Shown: positions 47,235-56,684 of the stretch, piece by piece
Numbering within the stretch: the stretch's first letter is position 1
How the letters are laid out: every line of letters begins with the position of its first letter
Source: Parvibaculum sp963975745
GTDB lineage: Bacteria; Pseudomonadota; Alphaproteobacteria; Parvibaculales; Parvibaculaceae
Assembly: GCF_963975745.1 (NCBI RefSeq)
Contig: NZ_CAXBIB010000001.1
Location: forward strand, 294,994 to 358,993
Direction of reading: 5' to 3'
DNA length: 64,000 nucleotides
Translations under genes and position numbers: made by a program
Notes under the pieces: model-generated
Told to the model about the DNA's origin: nothing
Seen by the model: the letters and a program-made list of their open reading frames with translations, nothing else
Databases searched by the model: none

Positions 47235-48053
47235 TCACGATTTCCGGCGCGGCCGCTTCACCGGCATCGTGCCGAGCGCCGCATTGAGGGCTTTTGCCGT
47301 GCCGGCATGGGTCAGGTCCATATGCAAAGGTGTGATCGAGATACGTCCTTCATAGATCGCACGAAGATCGGTCCCCTGCGGCGGATTGCTGAGAATGCGC
47401 TCGAATCCCAGCCAGTAATAGGGGTTGTTGCGCGCGTCGATCCGCTCCTCCACGCGCACAAGCGACTGATCGCGCTTGCCTTGTCGAGTCACTTCTATCC
47501 CGGTCACGGACTGAGGCAGCACATCCGGAAAGTTGATGTTGATCAGAACGTCCTCAGGCCAACCGGCCGCAACGAGCTTCCTCACGATGTCGGGCGCAAA
47601 CTGTTCGGCGGTCGACCATTTCAGTTTCGATCCGCCGCCGAACCCGAAGGCCTGACTGAGTGCAATCGACGGAATACCGAGCTGCGTTCCTTCCATCGCC
47701 GCCGCGATCGTTCCCGAATAGGTCACATCGTCGGCGATATTCTGTCCCCGGTTGATTCCCGAAAGAACCAGATCGGGCATTTCGTCCTTCATGACGTGTC
47801 GAACGGCCATCAGTACACAATCGGACGGCGTTCCCTTGACGGCGTATTTGCGCGCGCCGAGCTTGCGGATACGGAGCGGATTGGCCAGCGACAGCGAGTG
47901 AGCCGATCCACTCTGCTCTTCCTCCGGTGCCACGGTCCAGACATCGCGCGTCAGCTTGTGCGCGATTTTCTCGAGAATCTTGAGACCCGGCGCATGAATG
48001 CCATCATCGTTGGTCACCAGAACACGAAAGGGTTTTTCCGCACGCTTAGCCAT
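47235..48053 (-). CDS. surE: 5'/3'-nucleotidase SurE
   Basis: 272 residues. LVTNDDGIHAPGL opens with the metal-binding Asp pair, and PSDCVLMAVRH and GINRGQNIADDVTYSGT match SurE, a stationary-phase nucleotidase. The ATG at 48053 overlaps the serS stop by eight bases. It is followed by pcm. Function is as for the family, with no special feature. Confidence 0.94.
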   Translation of the reverse strand: MAKRAEKPFRVLVTNDDGIHAPGLKILEKIAHKLTRDVWTVAPEEEQSGSAHSLSLANPLRIRKLGARKYAVKGTPSDCVLMAVRHVMKDEMPDLVLSGINRGQNIADDVTYSGTIAAAMEGTQLGIPSIALSQAFGFGGGSKLKWSTAEQFAPDIVRKLVAAGWPEDVLININFPDVLPQSVTGIEVTRQGKRDQSLVRVEERIDARNNPYYWLGFERILSNPPQGTDLRAIYEGRISITPLHMDLTHAGTAKALNAALGTMPVKRPRRKS

Positions 48054-49353
48054 GAGGTGCAATGACCTCCAGCCCGCCCATATAGGGACGTAACACGTCC
48101 GGAACCTCTATCGAGCCATCTGCCAGCTGGTAGTTCTCCATCACGGCAATCAGCGTCCGGCCAACGGCAAGGCCCGAGCCATTGAGCGTGTGGACAAAGC
48201 GCGTAGTCTTCTCGCCCTTCGGGCGATAGCGTGCATTCATCCGTCGTGCCTGGAAGTCGCCACATACGGAACAGGACGAAATCTCGCGATAGGCGTCCTG
48301 TCCCGGTAGCCAGACTTCGATATCGTAGGTCTTGCGCGCGGCAAATCCCATATCGCCGGTCGAAAGCACCATGACACGGTAGTGAAGGCCGAGCCGCTTC
48401 AACACTTCCTCGGCGCAGGCAAGCATCCGGTCGTGCTCCTCGATTGACTTCTCGGGTGCGGTGATCGAAACAAGCTCAACCTTGGAAAACTGATGCTGCC
48501 GGATCATGCCGCGCGTATCGCGCCCGGCAGCACCGGCTTCGGCCCTGAAACAGGCCGTATAGGCCGTAAAGCGCTTCGGCAGTTCTTCCTCCGACAGGAT
48601 GCTCTCGCGCACCAGGTTGGTCAGCGGCACCTCGGCCGTCGGTATCAGCCAGTATTTCTCCTGATCGTCGCGGCTCTGACCCTTGAAGGTCGCAAACTGA
48701 TCGTCGGCAAACTTCGGCAGCTGAGCTGTACCGAACATGGCCTCGTCCCGCACCATCAACGGCGGCGCGACTTCCTCGTAACCGAACTCGCTCGTATGAA
48801 GATCGACCATGAAATTTCCGATGGCGCGCTCGAGCCGCGCCAGCGGACCTTTCAGGATCGTGAACCGCGCGCCGGAAAGCTTCGCCGCCGCCTCGAAATC
48901 CATCAGTCCAAGCGCCTCACCGAGATCGAAATGCTCGCGCGCCGCGAAGTTCATCGCGCGTGGGAAGCCGTTCCGGTGATGTTCGACATTGGCGCTCTCG
49001 TCCGGGCCGACCGGCACCTCGTCGAGCGGAATGTTCGGGATAGAAGCCAGCGCTCTTTCGAGCTCGGCATTGACTTGCCGTTCTTCGTCCTCACCCTTCT
49101 GGATGTCGCTCTTCAGCGCTGCGACCTCGTCCATCAGCTTCTGCGCGGTCGCCTCGTCCTTGCCGGCCTTGGCCTGACCGATCAGTTTCGAGGCGTCGTT
49201 GCGCCGTTGCTGCATCTCCTGCAGCCGGGTAATGATCCGCCGGCGGCGCTCGTCGATCTCGATCAGGCGCGCGGCCTGCGGTTCAAGCCCGCGCTTGGCG
49301 AGCCCGGCATCGAAGGCGCTGGCATCATCGCGAATGGCTTTGATGTCGAACAT
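48046..49353 (-). CDS. serS: Seryl-tRNA synthetase
   Basis: 435 residues with the N-terminal long coiled-coil arm (about 30-100), motif 2 (FRAEAGAAGRDTRGMIRQHQF) and the motif 3 region (LNGSGLAVGRTL). It charges tRNA-Ser with serine. ATG at 49353. surE overlaps its end, so translation may be coupled. Confidence 0.97.
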   Translation of the reverse strand: MFDIKAIRDDASAFDAGLAKRGLEPQAARLIEIDERRRRIITRLQEMQQRRNDASKLIGQAKAGKDEATAQKLMDEVAALKSDIQKGEDEERQVNAELERALASIPNIPLDEVPVGPDESANVEHHRNGFPRAMNFAAREHFDLGEALGLMDFEAAAKLSGARFTILKGPLARLERAIGNFMVDLHTSEFGYEEVAPPLMVRDEAMFGTAQLPKFADDQFATFKGQSRDDQEKYWLIPTAEVPLTNLVRESILSEEELPKRFTAYTACFRAEAGAAGRDTRGMIRQHQFSKVELVSITAPEKSIEEHDRMLACAEEVLKRLGLHYRVMVLSTGDMGFAARKTYDIEVWLPGQDAYREISSCSVCGDFQARRMNARYRPKGEKTTRFVHTLNGSGLAVGRTLIAVMENYQLADGSIEVPDVLRPYMGGLEVIAPHG

Positions 49354-49481
49354 GACACCTCAAAACTGGCGGGAAACAAAGCTTCGGCAGGCCGACAGCG
49401 AGACCGAATCAATCCCGCCGACCCAACCATTTTCGCGCCCTGTATAGGCGGAAAGGCGGCGACCGTCCAGATGACGGAGGA

Positions 49482-50303
49482 TCAGGTCTCGGACGCGTCC
49501 TCGGCGTTTGCGGCGGCCGCTGCCTGTCGCCTTTCGGTCCATGACACACCGAATATCGAGAACTCGTAAAGCAGCAGCGTCGGCACGCCGAGTGCAATCT
49601 GACTGAAAAAGTCCGGCGGCGTGAGAAAGGCCGCCACTGCAAACACGATGACGATTGCATAGCGTCGTCCTTTGCGGAGCTGCGCCGCATTGACCACGCC
49701 TATCCGCGCCAGCAGCATCAGGATGACGGGCAACTGAAAGCACATGCCGAAGGCAAAGAGCAACGTCATGATCAGGCTCAGATACTCGCTGACCCGCGGC
49801 ATCAATTCGATGGCTGCCCGGCCCTCGCCCCCTTCCTGCTGCATGTTCATGAAGAATTGCAGGGCCAGTGGCATCACGCCGAAATAGACCAGCGCGGCGC
49901 CGATCAGGAAGAGAACCGGCGTCGCGACCAGATACGGCAAGAAGGCGTGGCGCTCGTCCTTGTAAAGGCCGGGCGCGACAAACATGTAAATCTGCGAGGC
50001 GATGATCGGAAACGCGAGGAACATCGCGCCGAAGAAGGCAAGCTTGAGCTGAGTGATCAGGAATTCCTGCGGCGCCGTGAAAATGAAACGGGCCTCGGGC
50101 CCCGATCCGACCGCCGCTTCGTATGGTTGGATCAGGATATTGAAAATATCGTCGGCAAAGGCAAAGCAGACACCGAAGGCGATTGCGATGGCGATCACCG
50201 AACGGATCAGCCGCGAGCGCAGCTCGATCAGATGATCGATCAGCGGTGCACGAGACGCCTCGACCTCGTCTTCGGGTTCTGGGGTGGCCGCGTCGACGCT
50301 CAT
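49482..50303 (-). CDS. tatC: Twin-arginine translocase subunit TatC
   Basis: 273 residues with six transmembrane helices. Conserved HLIELRSRLIRS at the start, FLITQLKLAFFGAMFLAFPI and later FAFGMCFQLPVI are TatC segments; the N-terminal part binds the twin-Arg signal. The ATG overlaps the tatB stop (ATGA). The window's PhoD-like protein is a likely substrate. Confidence 0.96.
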   Translation of the reverse strand: MSVDAATPEPEDEVEASRAPLIDHLIELRSRLIRSVIAIAIAFGVCFAFADDIFNILIQPYEAAVGSGPEARFIFTAPQEFLITQLKLAFFGAMFLAFPIIASQIYMFVAPGLYKDERHAFLPYLVATPVLFLIGAALVYFGVMPLALQFFMNMQQEGGEGRAAIELMPRVSEYLSLIMTLLFAFGMCFQLPVILMLLARIGVVNAAQLRKGRRYAIVIVFAVAAFLTPPDFFSQIALGVPTLLLYEFSIFGVSWTERRQAAAAANAEDASET

Positions 50304-50761
50304 TTGTCGTCGCGCTCCCCATTGGTCGCCGGGTCGCTGACGGCGAATTGCTGAACCTCTTCCGCCTCCCTCAGCGCTTCTTGCATCTCTGGCGACAGAT
50401 CGTCCGTTTCCGGCGGTTCGCCAGCAGCGATCTCGGCCGCGCGCGCTGCCGATGCCGACGCAGCGGCAGCCGCGCCTGCGCCGCCCCCACCGATCTTCAT
50501 GGGTTTGTCGATTTCCTGCTGGAGTTTTTTCAGCGGCGCCGAGGCGACATCACGAAGACCGGAGACTTCCTTGCGCAACTCCTCAAGCTCGGTCTCGCGC
50601 GCCAGATCCTCGAAGGAACTCTGAAATTCCCTGGCCATCCCTCGGACCTTGGCCACGTACTGACCGACCGTCCGCATCATCCGCGGCAGGTCCTTCGGGC
50701 CCACGAAGATGATGGCGACCGCCGCGATGACAAGCAGCTCTGACCATCCGATATCGAACAT
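50300..50761 (-). CDS. tatB: Twin-arginine translocase subunit TatB
   Basis: 153 residues. Short periplasmic start MFDIGWSELLVIAAVAIIFVGPKDLP and an amphipathic helix are TatB in type; a long Ala/Glu-rich tail follows. Phe-2 and Pro in GPKDLP are TatB-like. It lies between tatA and tatC in one unit. Confidence 0.95.
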   Translation of the reverse strand: MFDIGWSELLVIAAVAIIFVGPKDLPRMMRTVGQYVAKVRGMAREFQSSFEDLARETELEELRKEVSGLRDVASAPLKKLQQEIDKPMKIGGGGAGAAAAASASAARAAEIAAGEPPETDDLSPEMQEALREAEEVQQFAVSDPATNGERDDK

Positions 50762-50805
50762 GTTGTTCTGAAATGCCTCGAACCGGGTACGCGATTGAGC
50801 CCCTG

Positions 50806-51036
50806 TTAGCCGTTGGTGGCCTTGTTCTTGGCCTCGGCGCTATCTTCCCGGCTGACTGTTGAATCGATGGTCTTTGGCTCTGGCCGCGCAGCTTCGGCCT
50901 CATCCTCGTCGGAAAGCCCCTTCTTGAAGCTTTTGATGCCTTTCGCAAAGTCACCCATCATGTCGGAAATCTTGCCCCTGCCGAAAAGCAGCACGATCAG
51001 CACCACGACCAGCAGTATTTGTGTCCAACTCGGCAT
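50806..51036 (-). CDS. tatA: Twin-arginine translocase subunit TatA
   Basis: 76 residues: MPSWTQILLVVVLIVLLFGRGKISDMMGDFAKGIKSFK-type start with the FGRGK turn and amphipathic helix of TatA. The start is the ATG at 51036, chosen for the good GGAGA ribosome site and family length; an open frame upstream is not conserved. It forms the export pore with TatB and TatC encoded just downstream. Confidence 0.94.
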   Translation of the reverse strand: MPSWTQILLVVVLIVLLFGRGKISDMMGDFAKGIKSFKKGLSDEDEAEAARPEPKTIDSTVSREDSAEAKNKATNG

Positions 51037-51254
51037 TCTTCTCTCCACCGGCGCGAAATGCTCGCGCTCCTTGACCGGTACTACCTTTGTGCAATATGGG
51101 CGTTTCGTCGCCAAATTGCGACATCATTCCGGAACTTCCGTTGCGGAAATATGCCAGCACAGGAGCAAGATACACCGTTAATGATTTTCAGCAATCAATT
51201 GATTCTGAAAGAAAATATCTTCCAAACTGATGTTTCGCTTTAGGTTGCGGCGGG
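51037..51254. other. 218-nt gap between scpB and tatA
   Basis: An A/T-richer stretch that holds the palindrome TTTCAG...CTGAAA with AATCAATTGATT inside (51186-51210). It has no T-run, so I do not call it a terminator. The tat promoter is probably here. No gene-sized coding frame was recognised. Confidence 0.5.
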
Positions 51255-52034
51255 CTATTTCTCGTCCGCGACTTCTTGAGCCATATGATCGTCGAGCGCG
51301 GCACCATATTCCTCGTCGTCAGCAAATTCGCCATCGCCCTCGCCACCGCTCTCGCTCGGATTTGGAATATCGAAGCCCGGCGGCAAGCGCCCGTCGAGCA
51401 GGCCGGCCGCCTTTAACTCGTCGATACCGGGCAGGTCGCCGACATTCTCCAGCCCGAAATGGACGAGGAAGTCTTCGGTCGTCCCATAGGTGACGGGCCG
51501 CCCCGGCGTACGCTTGCGTCCGCGCAGGCGTACCCAGCCCGTTTCCATCAACACGTCGAGTGTCCCTTTCGACACGCTGACGCCTCGAATCTCCTCGATT
51601 TCGGCGCGCGTAACAGGTTGATGATAGGCCACGATCGCCAGCGTCTCCATTGCGGCACGCGACAGTCGTCGCTGTTCGACCGCCTCACGTTCCATCAGGA
51701 AACCGAGATCCTCGGCCGTCCGGAACATCCATTTGTTGGCGACACGGACCAGATTGACGCCTCGCCCCTCATACGTTTTCTGCAGATCCTCGATCGCGGC
51801 GCCGACATCGGCGCCTTCGGGCAGCCGGCTGGCAATGCTGTCGATATCGAGCGGCTCGGCCGCCGCAAAAAGCAGTGCCTCGACCATTCGCAACAGTGCT
51901 GCATGTTCCGAAGCATTGACCGGAAAACGAACGACGTTCTCGGACGCTTCGCCCGTCTCGTCTCCCTCGTTTTCGTCGATCTCCATCTCGATACCGCCCT
52001 CGGCTTCCTTATCCTGTACTGTCTCGTCCGTCAT
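51255..52034 (-). CDS. scpB: Segregation and condensation protein B
   Basis: 259 residues. The winged-helix pair of ScpB, with VEALLFAAAEPLDIDSIASRL and ETLAIVAYHQPVTRAEIEEIRGV, is clear. An acidic N-terminal tail (EMEIDENEGDE) and C-terminal acidic tail are extra. It binds the ScpA-Smc kleisin complex in chromosome organisation. It overlaps the scpA stop by four bases. Confidence 0.92.
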   Translation of the reverse strand: MTDETVQDKEAEGGIEMEIDENEGDETGEASENVVRFPVNASEHAALLRMVEALLFAAAEPLDIDSIASRLPEGADVGAAIEDLQKTYEGRGVNLVRVANKWMFRTAEDLGFLMEREAVEQRRLSRAAMETLAIVAYHQPVTRAEIEEIRGVSVSKGTLDVLMETGWVRLRGRKRTPGRPVTYGTTEDFLVHFGLENVGDLPGIDELKAAGLLDGRLPPGFDIPNPSESGGEGDGEFADDEEYGAALDDHMAQEVADEK

Positions 52035-52930
52035 TCCGTCGTGTTCTCCGGGGGGCTGTCGTCCGGCTTTGCCTCACGCCGGCGCACGAACAAAGGACCA
52101 AATGCACCGGACTGGCGCAATTCCATATGCCCGTCCTTTGCCAGTTCCAGCGCCGCGCTCAGCATGCTGGCCATGGCGGAACGCCGCATCGGCGCACTCA
52201 TTTCGTCGACGGGCAGGAAATTGTCGATCCGGCCCCAGTCGAACATCATGCCCATCATCGCTTCGAGGCGCTTGCGCGCTGCCTCGATCGCCATGATCGG
52301 CAGACGCTTCGGCTCCCATTTGGTCTCATGGCCCTTCAACCGCTGTTCCGAATAACCTTTCAGGAGTTCGAACAGCGTCGCCTGATACTGGCTTGTCTTG
52401 ATGACTCGAATGCCTTCAGGCGCACCGCGCGGGAAGACCTGCAGGCCCAGCCGGCAGCGGCGCCCGAATATCTCCTGCGCCGCCTTGCGCATGGCTTCCA
52501 GCCGCTGCAATTGAAAGGCGAGCCGCGCCGCCATCTCGGCGCCAGACGGCCCCTCTTCTTCCTCGGGTGCGGGCAGCAGCAATTTTGACTTGAGGTATGC
52601 AAGCCAGGCAGCCATCACCAGATAGTCTGCTGCAAGGTCGAGTTCCATCCGCCGCGCATGAGCAATGAAATCGAGATACTGCTCGGCCAGCTTGAGAATG
52701 GAAATGCGGGTGAGATCGACCTTCTGGTTGCGTGCCAGCGTCAAGAGAACGTCGAGCGGACCCTCGAATCCGTCGAGATCGACGATCAGCAGATCGCCCG
52801 GATCGGCGGCACCCCGAGGTGCCCCTTCTTCAAAGGTCGTGACGGCATCCTGCGCCGCGGCATCACCTGCCGGTGCGCCTTCGTCAGCTTCGCCTTGTGT
52901 GGGCGCCTCGCTCATGGCTGCCTTGTGCAT
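52031..52930 (-). CDS. scpA: Segregation and condensation protein A
   Basis: 299 residues. The ScpA kleisin pattern FEGPLDVLLTLARNQKVDLTRISI (about 53-76) and AWLAYLKSKLLLP are seen; a disordered acidic N-terminal tail precedes them. ScpA bridges Smc heads. The longest start is at 52930. An ATG at 52915 with AAGG six bases upstream is a good alternative and may be the real one. nagZ ends 113 nt upstream on the same strand. Confidence 0.9.
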   Translation of the reverse strand: MHKAAMSEAPTQGEADEGAPAGDAAAQDAVTTFEEGAPRGAADPGDLLIVDLDGFEGPLDVLLTLARNQKVDLTRISILKLAEQYLDFIAHARRMELDLAADYLVMAAWLAYLKSKLLLPAPEEEEGPSGAEMAARLAFQLQRLEAMRKAAQEIFGRRCRLGLQVFPRGAPEGIRVIKTSQYQATLFELLKGYSEQRLKGHETKWEPKRLPIMAIEAARKRLEAMMGMMFDWGRIDNFLPVDEMSAPMRRSAMASMLSAALELAKDGHMELRQSGAFGPLFVRRREAKPDDSPPENTTE

Positions 52931-53043
52931 ATGACCCGGATTCTTGTAGTCCCCTTACGCCCGCGATCCGAACCTGCCCATCGGCCGGGGACGATTGACC
53001 CTTATACCTCGCACCCCCAGAGGCGGGTACCCTGTTTCTCGGT

Positions 53044-54075
53044 TTATCCCCAGCGATCTTCGGCGCCATCGGCCAGAATCCGGGCGAGATACAGGTGGTT
53101 TTCGGCCGGATCGAGATCGACGGGCGGCTCGGACAGGAGCGCAACTGCCGAATCAGCGCCTGCGAGCGACACCCCTTCAAGCCAGGGGACCGCACGCGCG
53201 ACGGCCTTCATCTCATCCATCCGGCCATTGCAGTGAAGAACCACATCGCATCCGGCCGCAAGGCTGGCCGCAGCGCGGGCTTCGAGCCCTCCCGCCAGCG
53301 CCGCCATCGACAGGTCGTCGGACATCAGCAACCCGGAAAAACCGATATGCCCGCGCACAATTTCATCGATGACCTTCCTGGAGGTCGTTGCGGGTTGCTC
53401 GGGATCGATGGCCGCATAGACAATATGAGCCGTCATTGCCAAAGGCAGATCGTGCAGCATGCGGAACGGCAGGAAATCGACCTCCGCCAGCGCGCGCCGA
53501 GACGCTCTGACGACAGGTAGCCCCTCGTGGCTGTCGACACCGGCACGTCCATGTCCTGGGACATGCTTCATCACCGGCAATACCCCGCCGGCAAGAAGTC
53601 CTTCAGCCGCCGCGCGACCAAGCGCAGCCACCCGGTCGGCCGTATCGCCATAGGCGCGATCGCCGATCACGTCATGCGCGTTCGTGGCCGGCACATCCAG
53701 AACAGGCAGGCAATCGACCGTAATCCCGAGACTGCGCAAATCCACCGCAATCAGCCGGGCACCGAGCCGCGCAGCGGCGAGCCCCGCCTCGGGGTTGCGA
53801 GCATGGCACGCGCCATAGGCACGCCCGGGCGGATAGTTGCGCCAGTGAGGTGGACGTAGACGCTGAACGCGTCCGCCCTCCTGGTCGATCAGAATCTGAG
53901 CATCGTGACCGGCGGCCGCCCGCAGGCTCGCCGTCAACCGCCTCACTTGGTCCGGCGTGTCGATGTTCCGGCCGAAAAGAATGAAGCCCCAAGGCCGTGT
54001 TTCCCGAAAGAAGGCGCTTTCGGAATCGCCAAGTTCAAGTCCTTCGCAGCCGAAAATGGCCGCCGAAACACTCAT
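53044..54075 (-). CDS. nagZ: Beta-N-acetylhexosaminidase (GH3), NagZ type
   Basis: 343 residues of GH3 family. KHVPGHGRAGVDSHEGLPVV holds the motif with the catalytic His/Asp loop, and GLLMSDDLSMAAL carries the nucleophile Asp. It removes GlcNAc from muropeptides in peptidoglycan recycling, in the cytoplasm. Its ATG overlaps the SPOR gene's stop (ATGA). NagZ products can signal beta-lactamase induction in other species, but nothing links it here to the class D enzyme. Confidence 0.92.
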   Translation of the reverse strand: MSVSAAIFGCEGLELGDSESAFFRETRPWGFILFGRNIDTPDQVRRLTASLRAAAGHDAQILIDQEGGRVQRLRPPHWRNYPPGRAYGACHARNPEAGLAAARLGARLIAVDLRSLGITVDCLPVLDVPATNAHDVIGDRAYGDTADRVAALGRAAAEGLLAGGVLPVMKHVPGHGRAGVDSHEGLPVVRASRRALAEVDFLPFRMLHDLPLAMTAHIVYAAIDPEQPATTSRKVIDEIVRGHIGFSGLLMSDDLSMAALAGGLEARAAASLAAGCDVVLHCNGRMDEMKAVARAVPWLEGVSLAGADSAVALLSEPPVDLDPAENHLYLARILADGAEDRWG

Positions 54076-54866
54076 CGTGGCCTGACAAAGCAGCCCTGCC
54101 CCTGTGCTTCAAGCTTCGCACAGAGTGCGTCGGCTTCGTCCTTGTCGAGATAGCCGGCACGCAACCGGTAGTAAATTCCCTGTTCACCCAGATCGGCGCG
54201 CTGGATATCGATGCCGAGCGGACCGAGTAGATCGGGAAAGCGGGTCTTCAGCTTGCCGAAGGCATCGCGGGCGGCAGCCTCGTCGCGAAACGCGGCAAGC
54301 TGCACGACATGACTGCCGGCGCTGCCGGCCTGCAGCTCCTGCCGGACGCGCTCCGGTTCGGCTGGTGCCGGCGGAACGCTGGACGCGGGCGATGTCGCGC
54401 TATCCGGCACGACGGGTTCAAGTGGCGAACTTTCGATGGCCTCCGCCAGCCTGTCCATGCCCTGTTGATCACGCGGTGAAATAGTCTGGTCGATCGCGAG
54501 CGGTTCCTCGGCCGGCGGTAACAGTTGCTCGTCCTCGCCGCGTGAAGCAGCCGATTCACGTCCCCCAAGCCGGTCGTAGATTCCGGCATCTTGATGCGGG
54601 AATGTCTTGCCGCCCGGATTGGCGGGCACTTCCTTGGTCGGCTCTCCGTCGGCACGCAGGATTGGCGGAACGCCGCCATTCTGATCGCCCTGCCGGTAAG
54701 CCAGGAAAACAACGCCGGCAAACACCGCGACAAGCGCCAGAATGCTGAGAAGCATCAAGGGTCCCCGACGACGGCCTTCATCGTCGTCATAGACTTCGTA
54801 ATCCTCGACATCGGGATCGAAATCGTATTCCGGATCCTCGTCCCAATCGCCGTCCCGGCGCGGCAT
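54072..54866 (-). CDS. SPOR-domain membrane protein
   Basis: 264 residues. An acidic cytoplasmic start is followed by one transmembrane helix (about 36-55), a disordered linker, and a C-terminal SPOR domain (about 185-264) with VVQLAAFRDEAAARDAFGKL. SPOR domains bind denuded glycan at the division septum. The start overlaps the argS stop by one base (TGATG). The arrangement argS-SPOR-nagZ-scpAB is conserved in alphaproteobacteria. Confidence 0.85.
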   Translation of the reverse strand: MPRRDGDWDEDPEYDFDPDVEDYEVYDDDEGRRRGPLMLLSILALVAVFAGVVFLAYRQGDQNGGVPPILRADGEPTKEVPANPGGKTFPHQDAGIYDRLGGRESAASRGEDEQLLPPAEEPLAIDQTISPRDQQGMDRLAEAIESSPLEPVVPDSATSPASSVPPAPAEPERVRQELQAGSAGSHVVQLAAFRDEAAARDAFGKLKTRFPDLLGPLGIDIQRADLGEQGIYYRLRAGYLDKDEADALCAKLEAQGQGCFVRPR

Positions 54867-56614
54867 CAGCGCATCTCCTCAGTCGGTTCGACCCCCAGTA
54901 TTCCCAAACCGGCGGCAACGACATAAGCGGCAGCACGAATCAAAGCGAGCCTTGCAAGCGTAACATCCCTGTCATCGTCCCGGATAAAACGAAGAGAAGC
55001 ATCATCCTTGCCCTTGTTCCACAGCGCATGAAAAGCCGCTGCCAGGTCGTCGAGATAGAAGGCGATCCGGTGCGGTTCATGGGCAAGCGCCGCCTGTTCC
55101 ACCTGACGCGGAAACCCGGCCATCAACCGTAGAAGCGCAAGCTCGGCCTCATCGCCCAGTCGCGAGAACTCGGCATTTGCAAGACCGCCATCGGACAGAT
55201 CGTATCCGGCCTCCGCCGCATTCCGCAGCACGGAGTGAATCCGCGCATGCGCGTACTGCACGTAGAACACCGGATTGTCGCGCGACTGTTCCATGACCTT
55301 GGCAAAGTCGAAATCGAGCGGCGCGTCGTTCTTGCGTGTTAGCATCATGAAGCGCACGACATCCTTGCCAACTTCGTCGACGACATCGCGCAGTGTCACG
55401 AAATCGCCGGCCCGCTTTGACATCCGCACCGGTTCACCATTGCGGAACAGGCGAACCATCTGGCACACCTTGACGTCGATCTCGGCGTTGCCTTCGGTCA
55501 GCGCCGCCACGGCGGCCTTGACGCGCTTGATATAGCCCGAATGATCCGCGCCCCAGACGTCGATCAGCGTGCGGTATCCGCGCCTGTACTTGTCATGATG
55601 GTAAGCGATATCGGGGGCAAAATAGGTCCAGCTGCCGTCCGACTTCTTCAGCGCCCGGTCGGCATCGTCACCGAATTCGGTCGAACGGAAAAGTGTCTGG
55701 GGCCGCGGCTCCCAATCTTCGGGCGTTTCGCCCTTTGGCGGTTCGAGCACACCGACATAGATCAGCCCCCTGTCTTCGAGAAGCTTTACCGTTTCCTCGA
55801 TGGCGCCCGAACGATGCAATGAAAGTTCCGAGAAAAACACTTCATGCGTGATGCCAAGAACCGCGAGGTCGCCGCGGATCAATTCCATCATCGCTTCAAC
55901 CGCTGCCACGCGCGCGGCAGCGAGCGCCTCGCCCGGATCCATTTCGAGCAAAGCCGCCCCATGCGTGGCAGCCAGTGCCTGTCCCACCGGCTTCAGATAG
56001 TCGCCGGGATAGAGCCCTTCCGGAATTGTGCCGATATCTTCACCAAGTGCTTCGCGGTAGCGCAGCAGGGCGCTGCGCGCCAGCACCTCGATCTGGCCGC
56101 CTGCATCGTTGATGTAGTATTCACGGCAAACCCGGTAGTCGACCTTTTCGAGCAGATTGGCCAACGCATCGCCGAAAACCGCACCGCGAACATGACCGAC
56201 ATGCATCGGCCCTGTCGGATTGGCAGAGACATACTCGACATTGACGGCTTCACCGGCACCCATGTCGCTCGCGCCATAGGCCGGCCCCGCACGCAGCACT
56301 TCCGGAATCCGGGCAAGCCAGAAATCGGCACTGAGCCGCAGATTAATGAAGCCCGGCCCGGCCACGGAAACCTCCGTGACCGCCTCGATGGTGGCGAGCT
56401 TTGCCGCAAGCGCATCTGCGAGATCGCGCGGCTTCATGCCAGCAGGCTTGGCCAGTACCATCGCCGCATTGGTCGACAGATCGCCATGCGCGGGATCCCG
56501 CGGCGGCTCGACCGCGACACGCGACGTTTCGATCCCGACCGGCAGGATTCCTTCCCTGACCAGGCTCTGAAGGGCGGCCGCGACGCGATCTTCGAAATAC
56601 CGAAAAATATTCAT
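54866..56614 (-). CDS. argS: Arginyl-tRNA synthetase
   Basis: 582 residues. The class I signature HIGH reads HVGH in SANPTGPMHVGHVRGAV, and a KMSKS-like loop reads VRMSKRAGDF. The DALR anticodon-binding end is present. It charges tRNA-Arg. The ATG at 56614 fits the family; 70 nt separate it from the dgt stop. Confidence 0.97.
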   Translation of the reverse strand: MNIFRYFEDRVAAALQSLVREGILPVGIETSRVAVEPPRDPAHGDLSTNAAMVLAKPAGMKPRDLADALAAKLATIEAVTEVSVAGPGFINLRLSADFWLARIPEVLRAGPAYGASDMGAGEAVNVEYVSANPTGPMHVGHVRGAVFGDALANLLEKVDYRVCREYYINDAGGQIEVLARSALLRYREALGEDIGTIPEGLYPGDYLKPVGQALAATHGAALLEMDPGEALAAARVAAVEAMMELIRGDLAVLGITHEVFFSELSLHRSGAIEETVKLLEDRGLIYVGVLEPPKGETPEDWEPRPQTLFRSTEFGDDADRALKKSDGSWTYFAPDIAYHHDKYRRGYRTLIDVWGADHSGYIKRVKAAVAALTEGNAEIDVKVCQMVRLFRNGEPVRMSKRAGDFVTLRDVVDEVGKDVVRFMMLTRKNDAPLDFDFAKVMEQSRDNPVFYVQYAHARIHSVLRNAAEAGYDLSDGGLANAEFSRLGDEAELALLRLMAGFPRQVEQAALAHEPHRIAFYLDDLAAAFHALWNKGKDDASLRFIRDDDRDVTLARLALIRAAAYVVAAGLGILGVEPTEEMR

Positions 56615-56684
56615 TGTTGCCGTCAGTTATGGGGCCACCGGGCGCGCACTCTAGCCGCGCCGACGGCCGGTTTCCAGCCCCGGT

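Noticed and set aside
51186..51210. Palindrome between scpB and tatA as a terminator
   Set aside because: No T-run on the minus strand and the pairing is A/T-rich with a bulge.
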